Shown here: positions 45,250 through 53,466 of the stretch, piece by piece
How the letters are laid out: every line of letters starts with the position of its first letter
How positions within the stretch are numbered: the stretch's first letter is position 1
Source of the DNA: an uncultured Cellvibrionales bacterium
GTDB taxonomy: Bacteria > Pseudomonadota > Gammaproteobacteria > Pseudomonadales > Dasaniaceae
Direction of reading: 5' to 3'
Assembly (NCBI GenBank): GCA_913019905.1
Contig: CAJVZD010000022.1
Location: 20,044 to 84,043, forward strand
DNA length: 64,000 bases
Made by a program: the position numbers and the translations under genes
Notes under the pieces: generated by a model
Told to the model about the DNA's origin: nothing
What the model saw: the letters and a program-made list of their open reading frames with translations, nothing else
Database searches by the model: none

Positions 45250-46659
45250 CTAACCTGCTTTTGCCATATTGATAATTTTTAGCTGGGTAAATTCTGCAAG
45301 ACCCTCTTCTCCCAACTCGTTACCGAGGCCCGACTGTTTCGCCCCGCCAAAGGGAATGCCCGGATCCAATTCAGCATGTTTGTTAATCCAAATGGTGCCC
45401 GCTTCCATCTTATCCGCCAGCGCATAGGCTTTATCCAAATCTTTCGCCCATACCGACCCACCCAGACCATAGTCAGTCGAATTGGCTCTTCTAACTACAT
45501 CGTCGTAATTGTCGAATTTGATGACCGGCAATACCGGTCCAAATTGCTCTTCATCAACCAAACGAGTTCCTTCGGCGATATCACGTACAATTGTTGGGCG
45601 GATAAAATAACCGGCGCCTTCGACTTTGTCGCCACCGGCAATAACTGTCCCCTTTTCCTTAGAGTCTTCGATGATTTCCTGCACTTTCTCGTATTGCATT
45701 TTGTTTTGAAGTGGGCCTAGATTGGTTCCTTGCTCGAGACCATCACCAACAATCGTATCCTTAGCAATGGTGGCTAGCTCATCGCACATTTCGTCATAGA
45801 CATTTTCATGTACATAAAGTCGTTTCATCGCAATACATACCTGACCGCTATTTTGAAAAGCACTCTGAAATAATTGTGGTGCAGTCGTCTTAGGATCAAC
45901 ATCATCCATAACAATTCCCGCATCGTTGCCACCTAGTTCAAGTGTTATTCTCTTCAATAAGCCTGCGGCCCCGGCCATTACTTTCGCGCCGGTTGCGGTC
46001 GAACCGGTGAAAGACACTTTTCGAACGTCGGGATGAGCCGTTAGCGGAGCGCCAAGGTCATTGGCATCCGTAATGAAATTGACCACGCCTTTTGGCACGA
46101 TATCTTGAATCAGCTCACCAATTCTCAACATGGTTAATGGTGTCGTCGGTGCGGGTTTCAGCACGAGTGTATTGCCTGCAATCAATGCCGGTGGCAATTT
46201 AAAAGCAGCAAGAATCAGCGGGAAATTCCAGGGCACAATTGCACCCACTACACCTAGCGGTTTCCTGTGTGCCTCAACCCTACGCCCATCGGAATCTTCA
46301 ATAACTTTCACCGGTAAATCGAGGCTGGTAAAATATCGACAAAAAGCGGCCATTCCAAATACTTCACCCGTTGCATCGGCTAAGGGTTTACCTTGTTCCT
46401 GTACGAGCAACTGAGCCAATTCCTGGCCGTTAGCTTCAATAACGTCCGCTATTTTATTAACCAGCGCTTTACGTTCAGAAATCGGGGTCGCGCTCCATGC
46501 CGGAAACGCTGATTTTCCCGCAGCAACAGCCTGATTGAGTTGATCTTCGGATGCACGCGGGCATTTTGCCAGCACTTCTTCCGTGGCTGGATTAACAACG
46601 TCCATGGTAAGATCGCCATCAACCAGCTCACCGTTGATCAATAATTTGTAGTCCGACAT
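45250..46659 (-). CDS. NAD(P)-dependent aldehyde dehydrogenase
   Basis: A 469-residue member of the aldehyde dehydrogenase superfamily. It shows VGAIVPWNFPLILAAFKLPPALIAGNTLVLKPA, FTGSTATGAKVM, the LELGGND glutamate region, the nucleophile in SGQVCIAMKRLYV (about Cys275), EEQFGPVLPV and PFGGAKQSGLG. It oxidises an aldehyde to an acid; the substrate is unspecified. AGGAG lies five bases before the ATG. The stop codon TAG lies in the target duplication of the mobile repeat that follows. It lies in the same direction as the CoA transferase upstream. Confidence 0.93.
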   Translation of the reverse strand: MSDYKLLINGELVDGDLTMDVVNPATEEVLAKCPRASEDQLNQAVAAGKSAFPAWSATPISERKALVNKIADVIEANGQELAQLLVQEQGKPLADATGEVFGMAAFCRYFTSLDLPVKVIEDSDGRRVEAHRKPLGVVGAIVPWNFPLILAAFKLPPALIAGNTLVLKPAPTTPLTMLRIGELIQDIVPKGVVNFITDANDLGAPLTAHPDVRKVSFTGSTATGAKVMAGAAGLLKRITLELGGNDAGIVMDDVDPKTTAPQLFQSAFQNSGQVCIAMKRLYVHENVYDEMCDELATIAKDTIVGDGLEQGTNLGPLQNKMQYEKVQEIIEDSKEKGTVIAGGDKVEGAGYFIRPTIVRDIAEGTRLVDEEQFGPVLPVIKFDNYDDVVRRANSTDYGLGGSVWAKDLDKAYALADKMEAGTIWINKHAELDPGIPFGGAKQSGLGNELGEEGLAEFTQLKIINMAKAG

Positions 46660-46957
46660 AGAAACTCCTGTTCGTTATTAAACGAATTATTAGATAGTAT
46701 TCAAAATCTGCGAAGCAAAAATGAAAACATTATTCTCAAGATCTTACTTTTCGTCATCAACCTTCCCGCGAGGGAATACTCAAGTTGACCTGTAATTTTT
46801 TCCCGTCTGATTATGTGTGATCTCGTCCCCGCAATCAATCGGTGTTCGGCATTGATGCTGCGCCGAATATTTTGGCGCGAGCGCGAGAAGCCGATTTTTT
46901 GCAACATCCGTGGAGTACTGACTGAATCAACATTGAGCTCACGCTTTCAAAACATGA
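46660..46957. other. Intergenic region upstream of the aldehyde dehydrogenase
   Basis: About 300 bases. A minus-strand open frame at 46701-46907 is Arg-rich and shows no family; I do not call it. No clear promoter elements. Confidence 0.35.
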
Positions 46958-47013
46958 ATTAAGCTGTAGTGATTAAGCCGCAGTGATTAAGCTGTAGTGA
47001 TTAAGCCACGACG
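46958..47013. repeat. 14-bp tandem repeat overlapping a stop codon
   Basis: Four units of ATTAAGCTGTAGTG type, at 46958, 46972, 46986 and 47000, an exact 14-base period. Units 1 and 3 are identical; unit 2 has two changes. The fourth, more diverged unit covers the stop codon and last codons of the CoA transferase gene, which suggests that the array grew from the gene's 3' end. Confidence 0.85.
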
Positions 47014-48212
47014 CCGTCACTTTTGAGGCCGACAATATGCTCACCGGATAAGCCAAGATCGGCTAATACCTGTTCAGAATGCTGCCCTACGCTCGGTGCC
47101 GGCCCTCTGGGTTTTACCTCGGCGGTGTGAAACCGCATAGGGATATTCACCGTTGGATAGCGACCGATTGACTCATGTTCTAATTCAGGAAACAAACCAA
47201 TGGCCTGCGCCTGCGGATCTTTAGGGACCTCATGAAGTCCCAATACGGGGCCCCAAATCAGCTTTGCTGCATCAAATATCACACCCCATTCATCTCTGGA
47301 TTTTGCTGCAAAGGTTTCATCAATACCGGCCACAATTTCTTCCATATTGTGAAACCGCCCGCGTATATCTTGCAACCGATCGTCATCTAACCAATGTTCA
47401 CGCCCTATGGCTTTGCATAATCGTGGCCAGGCCGACTCTTCCGGCATATTAAATACGATCCATTTGCCGTCGCCACAGGGATAACGATTGGCGGTCGGGA
47501 TAATCATTCTATTGCGAGCGCGCGGGCGCAGGGGTGCCTGATCGACAGCGGTAATCGCGTAGTCAGAAGCCTGGGTCCAAACGGCGGTTTCGTATAGGGA
47601 AGTTTCAACCGCCTGACCTTCGCCGGTGCGCTCTGCGATCCGTAATGCACCCAAAATTGCACCCACCAGCGCTAAGCCAGCCGTATGGTCTCCCTGGGCT
47701 GGCCGTGCATTAGGAACCACTCCGTCTTCGCCTTCACGCATAGCATCATAGAGACCCGAGCGTCCGAAAAACGCCGTCACATCGTAACCTGGCCGCCAGG
47801 CGTCGGGCCCTGTAGTGCCATAACCCGTTAACGTAGCGTGAACAAGGCTCGGGTTTACTTGTAACAGGCGCTTCGGATTAAGACCAAACTTGTCCTGGCG
47901 TTGAGCTAAAAGATTACACAAAAAGATATCGGCCTTGGCCACCAGGGATCGAACTAAATCAGCACCGGCTTCGGTATCAATGGCAACGGCAATGGATTTT
48001 TTCCCGCGGTTATCGACATCAAATTGATAGTCATAATCTTTTCGGGCCTCATCCACTTTGGGAGGCCTACCCATCTTTCGCATCGGATCGCCCTTGATGG
48101 GCTCGACTTTAATAACCTCGGCGCCCATATCCGCCAGAATTGCGCCAGCACTCGGTGCTGCCATCCAATTATCGAGTTCAATTACTGTAATGCCTTCTAA
48201 GGGTGATACCAC
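47001..48212 (-). CDS. Family III (CaiB/BaiF) CoA transferase
   Basis: A 403-residue formyl-CoA transferase-type enzyme that moves CoA between carboxylic acids. It has PLEGITVIELDNWMAAPSAGAILADMGAEVIKVEPIKGDPMR at the N-terminus, FDVDNRGKKSIAVAID, ADIFLCNLL, and a YDVTAFFGRSGLYDAMREG region, all usual for the family. The start is taken as GTG at 48212, because AGAGGA lies six bases upstream and the family's opening sequence follows; a farther start at 48290 is less likely. A 14-base tandem array begins right at its stop codon. Confidence 0.9.
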   Translation of the reverse strand: MVSPLEGITVIELDNWMAAPSAGAILADMGAEVIKVEPIKGDPMRKMGRPPKVDEARKDYDYQFDVDNRGKKSIAVAIDTEAGADLVRSLVAKADIFLCNLLAQRQDKFGLNPKRLLQVNPSLVHATLTGYGTTGPDAWRPGYDVTAFFGRSGLYDAMREGEDGVVPNARPAQGDHTAGLALVGAILGALRIAERTGEGQAVETSLYETAVWTQASDYAITAVDQAPLRPRARNRMIIPTANRYPCGDGKWIVFNMPEESAWPRLCKAIGREHWLDDDRLQDIRGRFHNMEEIVAGIDETFAAKSRDEWGVIFDAAKLIWGPVLGLHEVPKDPQAQAIGLFPELEHESIGRYPTVNIPMRFHTAEVKPRGPAPSVGQHSEQVLADLGLSGEHIVGLKSDGVVA

Positions 48213-48722
48213 AATCGTTCCTCTGCAAATAACGCGATTTAAATCAAAACCCAAATCATACCGGATTCGCGGCGAGAGCGCCCCTCCCATTCGTAATCAA
48301 TGATGTATGCATGTGACTTGCCGGCCTTTTGTTGATAGTCTCTTTAACACTAATTAATGTAGAGAAATAATGATTTTTTCTTGTAAGGACGAAGCAGTTA
48401 AGGGTGGATACGTTCCAAATTTGAACGGTTTTCCTGCGCGGCGTCCGCTTTACAAACGAAATGGGCGGCTCTATTCTTCGGTAGGTTAACGACGCTAGGC
48501 ATCCATGTAAGAGGGGAATTTCTCATTCTGCGGATTTATCAGCCGATATTTACAATTTGCCGTCATTATGACTTACTACTTGCGGCGGATTCTAGTAACA
48601 AAGTGAGGAACGAATCCTTCAGCCCGTCCTTATCTGATACTGTTCGATATGACCCTGAAATACTATTCCAAAGATAATCCATTGTTTGAAGCTTTTACAT
48701 ACCCAACTCTGAGGAAGGTTTT
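48213..48722. other. Intergenic region between divergent genes, nothing evident
   Basis: About 510 bases. No gene, repeat or riboswitch is recognised. Confidence 0.35.
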
Positions 48723-49601
48723 TTGAATAGAGGGCCGCTTAGACGTTTAATAATCCCTCCGATTTTTGCATTCTTTTCTATAGTAAGTGATGCTAAGGAA
48801 GTTGACAAAAAACAGGAAATCACATGGTTTGAGGTAGACTTTCCCCCAGCTTATATTGTGAAAGGTGAAGATTCGGGAAACGGTTTTGCTCAAGTTGGCA
48901 TGGACATGCTCATCAACGAGATGCCGGAATATTCGCATTACAAAGTGGGTGTGAACATTAACAGGTTATTGAGCGCTATGGACGACGTTGACATGGTTCA
49001 GTGCGCACCACAACTTGCCGTTGGCATTAATCAATTTCCAAATAAGGCGTACTCCAAAGTAGCATTAGTTGTTCCGCCGGCCGGAATCGTAATTAGAAAA
49101 AGGGATATCGATAAATATCGTGTTAACGAAAACATTTCATTTAAAAAAATAATTGAAACTAACAGCCTTAAGCTGGGAACGATTAGCAACGGGCAATTCG
49201 GGGTTGCTATTGACCCTTTACTGAAAAAACATAAAGACGAAAAGCATTTATTTTTCAGAGAAGATAGCACTAATCAACTAGGAAATTACGAAATGTTAGT
49301 GTTGAACCGACTCGATTATGTTGTGGATTATCCATTTTCCTTTCGTGAGGCTATGTCGAATTTTGACGTTAAAGAACAAGAAAAATTGCTCTTTTTACCG
49401 GTTATGGAAGAGAATAAACCAAAAACACTTCGTTCAATTTGCGGTAACAATAAGGCGTCTCAACGATTTGTAAAAAAAATTAATAGCGTGTTGCAGAAGA
49501 AATCATACCAGGATGCTGTGATAAAGAGTCTTCTGCAATTCATTCCTAAAGGTTTGCACCAGGCCTACACGGAGGTAAATCAAAATCTTATTGGTAAATA
49601 G
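48723..49601 (+). CDS. Periplasmic solute-binding-like protein (SBP_bac_3/TIGR02285-like)
   Basis: A 292-residue secreted protein of the amino-acid-binding-protein fold. The opening EITWFEVDFPPAYIVKGEDSGNGFAQVGMDMLINEMPEY and the later KLGTISNGQFGVAIDPLLKKH resemble a group often called TIGR02285, whose members are not tied to a transporter. No permease or ATPase gene is adjacent, so it could be a sensor accessory or an orphan. It begins at TTG, supported by GAGGAAGG just upstream; a moderate signal peptide follows (to about residue 22). Base composition is more AT-rich than its neighbours, which hints at acquisition or relaxed constraint. Confidence 0.75.
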   Translation: MNRGPLRRLIIPPIFAFFSIVSDAKEVDKKQEITWFEVDFPPAYIVKGEDSGNGFAQVGMDMLINEMPEYSHYKVGVNINRLLSAMDDVDMVQCAPQLAVGINQFPNKAYSKVALVVPPAGIVIRKRDIDKYRVNENISFKKIIETNSLKLGTISNGQFGVAIDPLLKKHKDEKHLFFREDSTNQLGNYEMLVLNRLDYVVDYPFSFREAMSNFDVKEQEKLLFLPVMEENKPKTLRSICGNNKASQRFVKKINSVLQKKSYQDAVIKSLLQFIPKGLHQAYTEVNQNLIGK

Positions 49602-49731
49602 CCGAGGGATTATTATTAGGAAAAAGCGAGAAGCTCAGTCAGTGACGCGTAACTGACCACTCGCTGAGGCTGATCACAAACACTCGTAAAAAGGAGTTGT
49701 AACAAGTCTATCTGGGACAGAACTTATCTCT

Positions 49732-49773
49732 CTTGTTCATTCATCTTAATACCTTGTTCATTTATTTTAAACC
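49732..49773. repeat. 21-bp imperfect tandem duplication
   Basis: Two adjacent 21-base units (49732-49752 and 49753-49773) beginning CTTGTTCATT and differing at a few positions. Confidence 0.65.
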
Positions 49774-49904
49774 CTGTTTTTTCTAGCCGTATCCCTTGTA
49801 TTTGTCATTGCCTATAGCTTCGCTTCGCGGCAAAAATTACGATCACTGCCGTACTGAATTGCATATCTGATTCGGCTTCTCCTCGTTGTGTTCCGTCTGC
49901 ATTC

Positions 49905-49934
49905 TTACTACTGACATAAGGCTGTCAGTAGTAA
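49905..49934. promoter_or_regulatory. Perfect 12-bp inverted repeat upstream of the ABM-like gene
   Basis: TTACTACTGACA (49905-49916) and TGTCAGTAGTAA (49923-49934) are perfect reverse complements separated by six bases. The repeat lies 54 bases before the ATG at 49988, a position and geometry typical of a TetR/GntR-type operator. The half-site TGACA/TGTCA is shared with the palindrome at 21072-21082. Confidence 0.55.
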
Positions 49935-49987
49935 CCGCTTAAACTACCGGTAAGTTAACTAGCTATAAATAGCCCAGAGGAAAACCA

Positions 49988-50311
49988 ATGAGCAAAGTCA
50001 TCGAAATCGTTAATTTCAAAATCAAGAAGCAATACGATCGATCCGCATTTTTGAAGGCAAACCAATCAATGGCACAATTCCTGGAGGAACAGCCAGGCAT
50101 GTTAACTCGCTCTTTGTGTTTAAATGAAGAAACTAACGCCTGGGTAGATATCGTTTATTGGCAAAATATGGCTCTTGCTTTAGCAGCTCAAGAGGCTTTT
50201 ATGCAGTCGCCTTTATGTGTTGATTTTGGAGACCAAATCGATAAACAATCAGTGACAATACAACATATTAAGATAATGTCCGAGTCTATGACGGAGTCTC
50301 AAATAGCCTGA
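49988..50311 (+). CDS. Small ABM-like (dimeric alpha-beta barrel) protein
   Basis: A 107-residue cytoplasmic protein resembling antibiotic-biosynthesis-monooxygenase-fold proteins: an opening beta-strand (VIEIVNFKIK), a helix (RSAFLKANQSMAQFLEEQPG), then LTRSLCLNEETNAWVDIVYWQNMALALAAQEAFMQSP, the usual ferredoxin-like order. Members may be small monooxygenases or haem-degrading enzymes, or may only bind ligands. AGAGGAAAAC precedes the ATG. The perfect inverted repeat upstream suggests regulated expression. Confidence 0.65.
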   Translation: MSKVIEIVNFKIKKQYDRSAFLKANQSMAQFLEEQPGMLTRSLCLNEETNAWVDIVYWQNMALALAAQEAFMQSPLCVDFGDQIDKQSVTIQHIKIMSESMTESQIA

Positions 50312-50390
50312 TAGCACCCCATTAAGAGAATAACCAACATAAACCTAAGAGAATAATGTACGATTATTCGATGTTCACTCGAGCCATGTC

Positions 50391-50552
50391 TTAGTACCCG
50401 ATAAGATTGTTGAGCAACTGCTGTTTCGTATTGTCCAGCAGTGTGCTGCTTGGGTCAGTGACTGCCAAATTGTTCATTTCATTCTTATCGTTAACTCTAT
50501 CGAAGACCTCCATTTTACCGGTAGAATAAGCAGAAACACGGCCCTTCAGACG
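50391..50552 (-). pseudogene. Remnant of a sulfatase C-terminus
   Basis: On the minus strand one frame, open from 50552 to a TAA at 50391-50393, reads GRVSAYSTGKMEVFDRVND, then KNEMNNLA and TLLDNTKQQLLNNLIGY. The pattern LYDLxxDPxEMNNLA followed by a leucine-rich helix is the usual C-terminus of type I sulfatases. An in-frame TGA lies just upstream, and the catalytic CxPSR region and the other 400-plus residues are absent. I take it as a deletion relic of a sulfatase gene. No start codon with a ribosome binding site exists. Confidence 0.55.
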
Positions 50553-50649
50553 TCAATCAGGTTCGAGCTTTGTGCCGAATCAAGGCGTATTGTTTTGGTT
50601 TGAAATCAAAGCGTAGGAGCGGAGGGCAGGTTTGAAGCAGAGAGAGAAC

Positions 50650-50674
50650 CCCGGGATAAAAGATTTATCCCGGG
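50650..50674 (-). terminator. Hairpin after icd (probable terminator)
   Basis: CCCGGGATAAA and TTTATCCCGGG form a perfect 11-base stem with a three-base loop. It lies 13 bases past the icd stop codon on the minus strand. The T-run is interrupted (TTCTCTCTC), so termination efficiency is uncertain. Confidence 0.6.
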
Positions 50675-50686
50675 TGATTGAGCGGC

Positions 50687-52909
50687 TTACTGCATCAGCT
50701 CATTCAGGGTCGCGCTCGGACGCATCGCCTTGGCCGCTTTTTCTTTGTCGGGATTGTAATAGCCGCCAATATCCAGAGGCTGTCCCTGCACAGCAGTCAA
50801 TTCATCAATGATCTTTTGCTCATTAGCAGCAAGCGACTGAGCAAGCGAGCTAAAACGCGTTTGAAGCTCACTATCTTCACTCTGTTCAGCCAATGCTTGA
50901 GCCCAGTACAAAGCCAGGTAGAAATGGCTGCCGCGATTGTCGATTTCATTGACTTTACGCGATGGCGATTTACCGTTTTCCAGTAGCTTGCCTGTTGCCG
51001 CATCCAGCGCCTGGGCTAATATCTGCGCTTTCGGGTTGTTGGTTTTAGTGGCCAAATCCTCCAACGAAACCGCAAGAGCCAGAAATTCGCCTAGTGAGTC
51101 CCACCGGAGGTGATCTTCTTCGAGAAATTGCTGAACATGCTTGGGAGCCGAACCGCCAGCTCCGGTCTCAAAAAGACCGCCACCGGCCATCAACGGCACG
51201 ATTGACAACATTTTAGCGCTGGTGCCCAGTTCGAGAATAGGAAACAAATCGGTCAGATAATCACGCAATACATTACCCGTGACGGATATCGTGTCCTTGC
51301 CAAGTACCATGCGTTCCATCGAGTAGCGCACCGCCATCTCGAGAGACATAATCCGGATGTCCAGCTCCTCTGTATCGTGATCCTTCAAGTACTTGTTAAC
51401 CTTAGTGATCATTTGTGCATCGTGACCGCGACGTTCATCCATCCAAAATATGGTGGGTAGCCCCGTTGCTCGAGCGCGGGTCACGGCGAGTTTGACCCAA
51501 TCTTGAATCGGTGCATCTTTGGTCAGGCACATGCGCCAGATATCGCCAACTTCCAAGTTTTCGTGCTGTAATAATACTGTGCCTTGTTCATTCACGACTC
51601 GAACTGTGCCGGCGGCGGGTAATTCAAAGGTTTTGTCGTGAGATCCGTATTCCTCTGCTTTTTGTGCCATTAGCCCTATGTTTTGTACGCTACCCATAGT
51701 GGTGGGGTCGAAAGCGTCATTATGCTTACAGAAGTTAATCACTTCCTGGTAAATAGTGGCATAACAACTATCGGGAATAACGGCTTTGGTATCTTTCAAT
51801 TTGCCATCGGTTCCCCACATCATACCGCCAGCACGAATCATCGCGGGCATAGACGCATCGACAATAACGTCGCTGGGCACATGCAAATTGGTAATCCCGC
51901 GATCCGAGTCAACCATAGCGACCTCTGGACGCTCCTCGTAACAAGCACGCAGATCGTGCTCAATTTCAGAACGCCGGGTAAACGGCAGGGAATCAATTTT
52001 CTTATAAATATTACCTAAACCGTCATTGGGGTTAATGCCCAATTCTTTGAAGGTCTCAGCGTGTTTATCAAAGGCATCTTTAAAGTACACTTTGACAGCA
52101 TGGCCAAATACGATCGGGTGCGAGACCTTCATCATGGTCGCTTTAACATGCAAAGAAAATAACAGGTCGGCTTTTCTCGCGCCTTCCATTTCTTCTTCGT
52201 AAAAGGCCTGAAGTTTTTTAGCGCTCAAAAACATGGCGTCAACGACTTCGCCTTCCTGAACGGCAACAGTCTTTAACAGCGTTGTTTTTCCATCTTCTTC
52301 AAGCAATTCAATTTTCAAATTGTCTGCTTGTTCCATTGTGGTGGAAATATCGCTGTGGTAAAAATCACCGCTGCGCATGTGGGCAACGTGAGTTCTCGAA
52401 GCTTGGCTCCACTTGCCCATTGAGTGTGGATAGTTACGCGCGTACTGTTTAACGGCTGCGGGTGCGCGGCGGTCAGAATTTCCCTCGCGCAATACCGGAT
52501 TTACAGCGCTGCCCAGGACTTTAGCATACTGCGCCTTGACAGCTTCTTCTTCGCTATTTTGGGCGATTTCAGGGTAATCGGGAATATTAAATCCCTGCGA
52601 CTGGAGTTCTGTTACGGCGGTGATGAGCTGTGGTATTGAAGCACTGACATTGGGTAATTTGATAATGTTAGCGAGTGGATCTTGCGTTAACTCACCCAGC
52701 TCCTTGAGTGCGTCGCCCACTTGCTGTTCCGAAGTTAAATGCTCTGGAAAATGGCACAGGATTCTGGCTGCCAGTGATATATCACTGGTTTCAACATCGA
52801 TACCCGCTGCAGCGGCAAAAGTATTGATGATGGGCAGTAGAGAATAAGTTGCTAACGCAGGTGCTTCGTCAGTTTGTGTGTATATAATCTTCGATTTTTG
52901 TTGTGTCAT
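50687..52909 (-). CDS. icd: Monomeric NADP-dependent isocitrate dehydrogenase
   Basis: A 740-residue isocitrate dehydrogenase of the monomeric class, converting isocitrate to 2-oxoglutarate in the TCA cycle with NADPH formation. The N-terminus [22 protein letters not shown], then [26 protein letters not shown] (substrate serine region), [33 protein letters not shown] and [30 protein letters not shown] are all hallmarks of this class. Length matches the class exactly. GAGGAAG precedes the ATG. It is monocistronic, with a strong hairpin at its 3' end. Confidence 0.97.
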   Translation of the reverse strand: MTQQKSKIIYTQTDEAPALATYSLLPIINTFAAAAGIDVETSDISLAARILCHFPEHLTSEQQVGDALKELGELTQDPLANIIKLPNVSASIPQLITAVTELQSQGFNIPDYPEIAQNSEEEAVKAQYAKVLGSAVNPVLREGNSDRRAPAAVKQYARNYPHSMGKWSQASRTHVAHMRSGDFYHSDISTTMEQADNLKIELLEEDGKTTLLKTVAVQEGEVVDAMFLSAKKLQAFYEEEMEGARKADLLFSLHVKATMMKVSHPIVFGHAVKVYFKDAFDKHAETFKELGINPNDGLGNIYKKIDSLPFTRRSEIEHDLRACYEERPEVAMVDSDRGITNLHVPSDVIVDASMPAMIRAGGMMWGTDGKLKDTKAVIPDSCYATIYQEVINFCKHNDAFDPTTMGSVQNIGLMAQKAEEYGSHDKTFELPAAGTVRVVNEQGTVLLQHENLEVGDIWRMCLTKDAPIQDWVKLAVTRARATGLPTIFWMDERRGHDAQMITKVNKYLKDHDTEELDIRIMSLEMAVRYSMERMVLGKDTISVTGNVLRDYLTDLFPILELGTSAKMLSIVPLMAGGGLFETGAGGSAPKHVQQFLEEDHLRWDSLGEFLALAVSLEDLATKTNNPKAQILAQALDAATGKLLENGKSPSRKVNEIDNRGSHFYLALYWAQALAEQSEDSELQTRFSSLAQSLAANEQKIIDELTAVQGQPLDIGGYYNPDKEKAAKAMRPSATLNELMQ

Positions 52910-53466
52910 GGCTTCCTCAAACGCTATCGACCGATCAAAAAATAACCAGCCCGTGACCGACTAATACCCTCTATTGTTATGGCCCAAGGCCTGTTTTATC
53001 AGAGGGATATTAGAGTGTGGCAGAAGTATAATGGAAAACCGCCCTCGACTGTAGGTTTGGGATGTAAGTTTCGAAGGAACAGGCGGATTTATCCGGTAAA
53101 TGAAGTTTCCTTGTTCTCGCTCAAGTTTGCCCGGACAAGTGAGCCTTATTTCGCTTCGGAAAACGAGAGCTGGGGAAGTACTGAATGTCTTCAATTATCG
53201 AGAGTCTAAATGTCGGAGGTCTAATTACCAAAGGTCTAATTACCAAAGATCTAATTATCAAAGGTCTAAAGTGCAACCGGTCCACAATGCGAACGGTCTG
53301 TCGGCAGCTCTCGTTCGGTTACTCGCCTACAACTCCTGCTGTATTTGAGTAGAGCTGCCACATGGCTGTAAGATCCCAGCGTCGTCTTGAAAAAATCGCC
53401 TGACAGCATTTGCCAACTAAGCTGTGTTCATAAGAGCCTGCGACCGCTATGAACACATCGTTTTCT
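52910..53466. other. Intergenic region with a 15-bp tandem array
   Basis: About 560 bases upstream of icd and downstream of the esterase gene. It contains the 53203-53277 array. Open frames across it on both strands are short and lack any family. No terminator is clear. Confidence 0.45.
53203..53277. repeat. 15-bp tandem repeat, three good and two degenerate units
   Basis: Units of GGTCTAATTACCAAA: units at 53218 and 53233 are identical, the one at 53248 has two changes, and degenerate units flank them at 53203 and 53263. The period is exactly 15 bases. Confidence 0.85.

Larger units (their letters stand above)
49602..49987. other. Intergenic region with a 21-bp duplication
   Basis: About 385 bases. 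It contains a tandem duplication CTTGTTCATTxATxTTAA.. at 49732-49773 and the inverted repeat at 49905-49934 (own entry). No gene is visible. Confidence 0.45.

Noticed and set aside
48723..50311. ABC transporter operon around the solute-binding-like gene.
   Set aside because: No permease or ATPase gene is adjacent; the following gene is a small ABM-like protein almost 390 bases away with its own likely operator.
28901..53277. Short tandem arrays at 28901, 46958 and 53203 considered as CRISPR repeats.
   Set aside because: Units are adjacent with no spacers, are only 14-15 bases long, and no cas genes are present.
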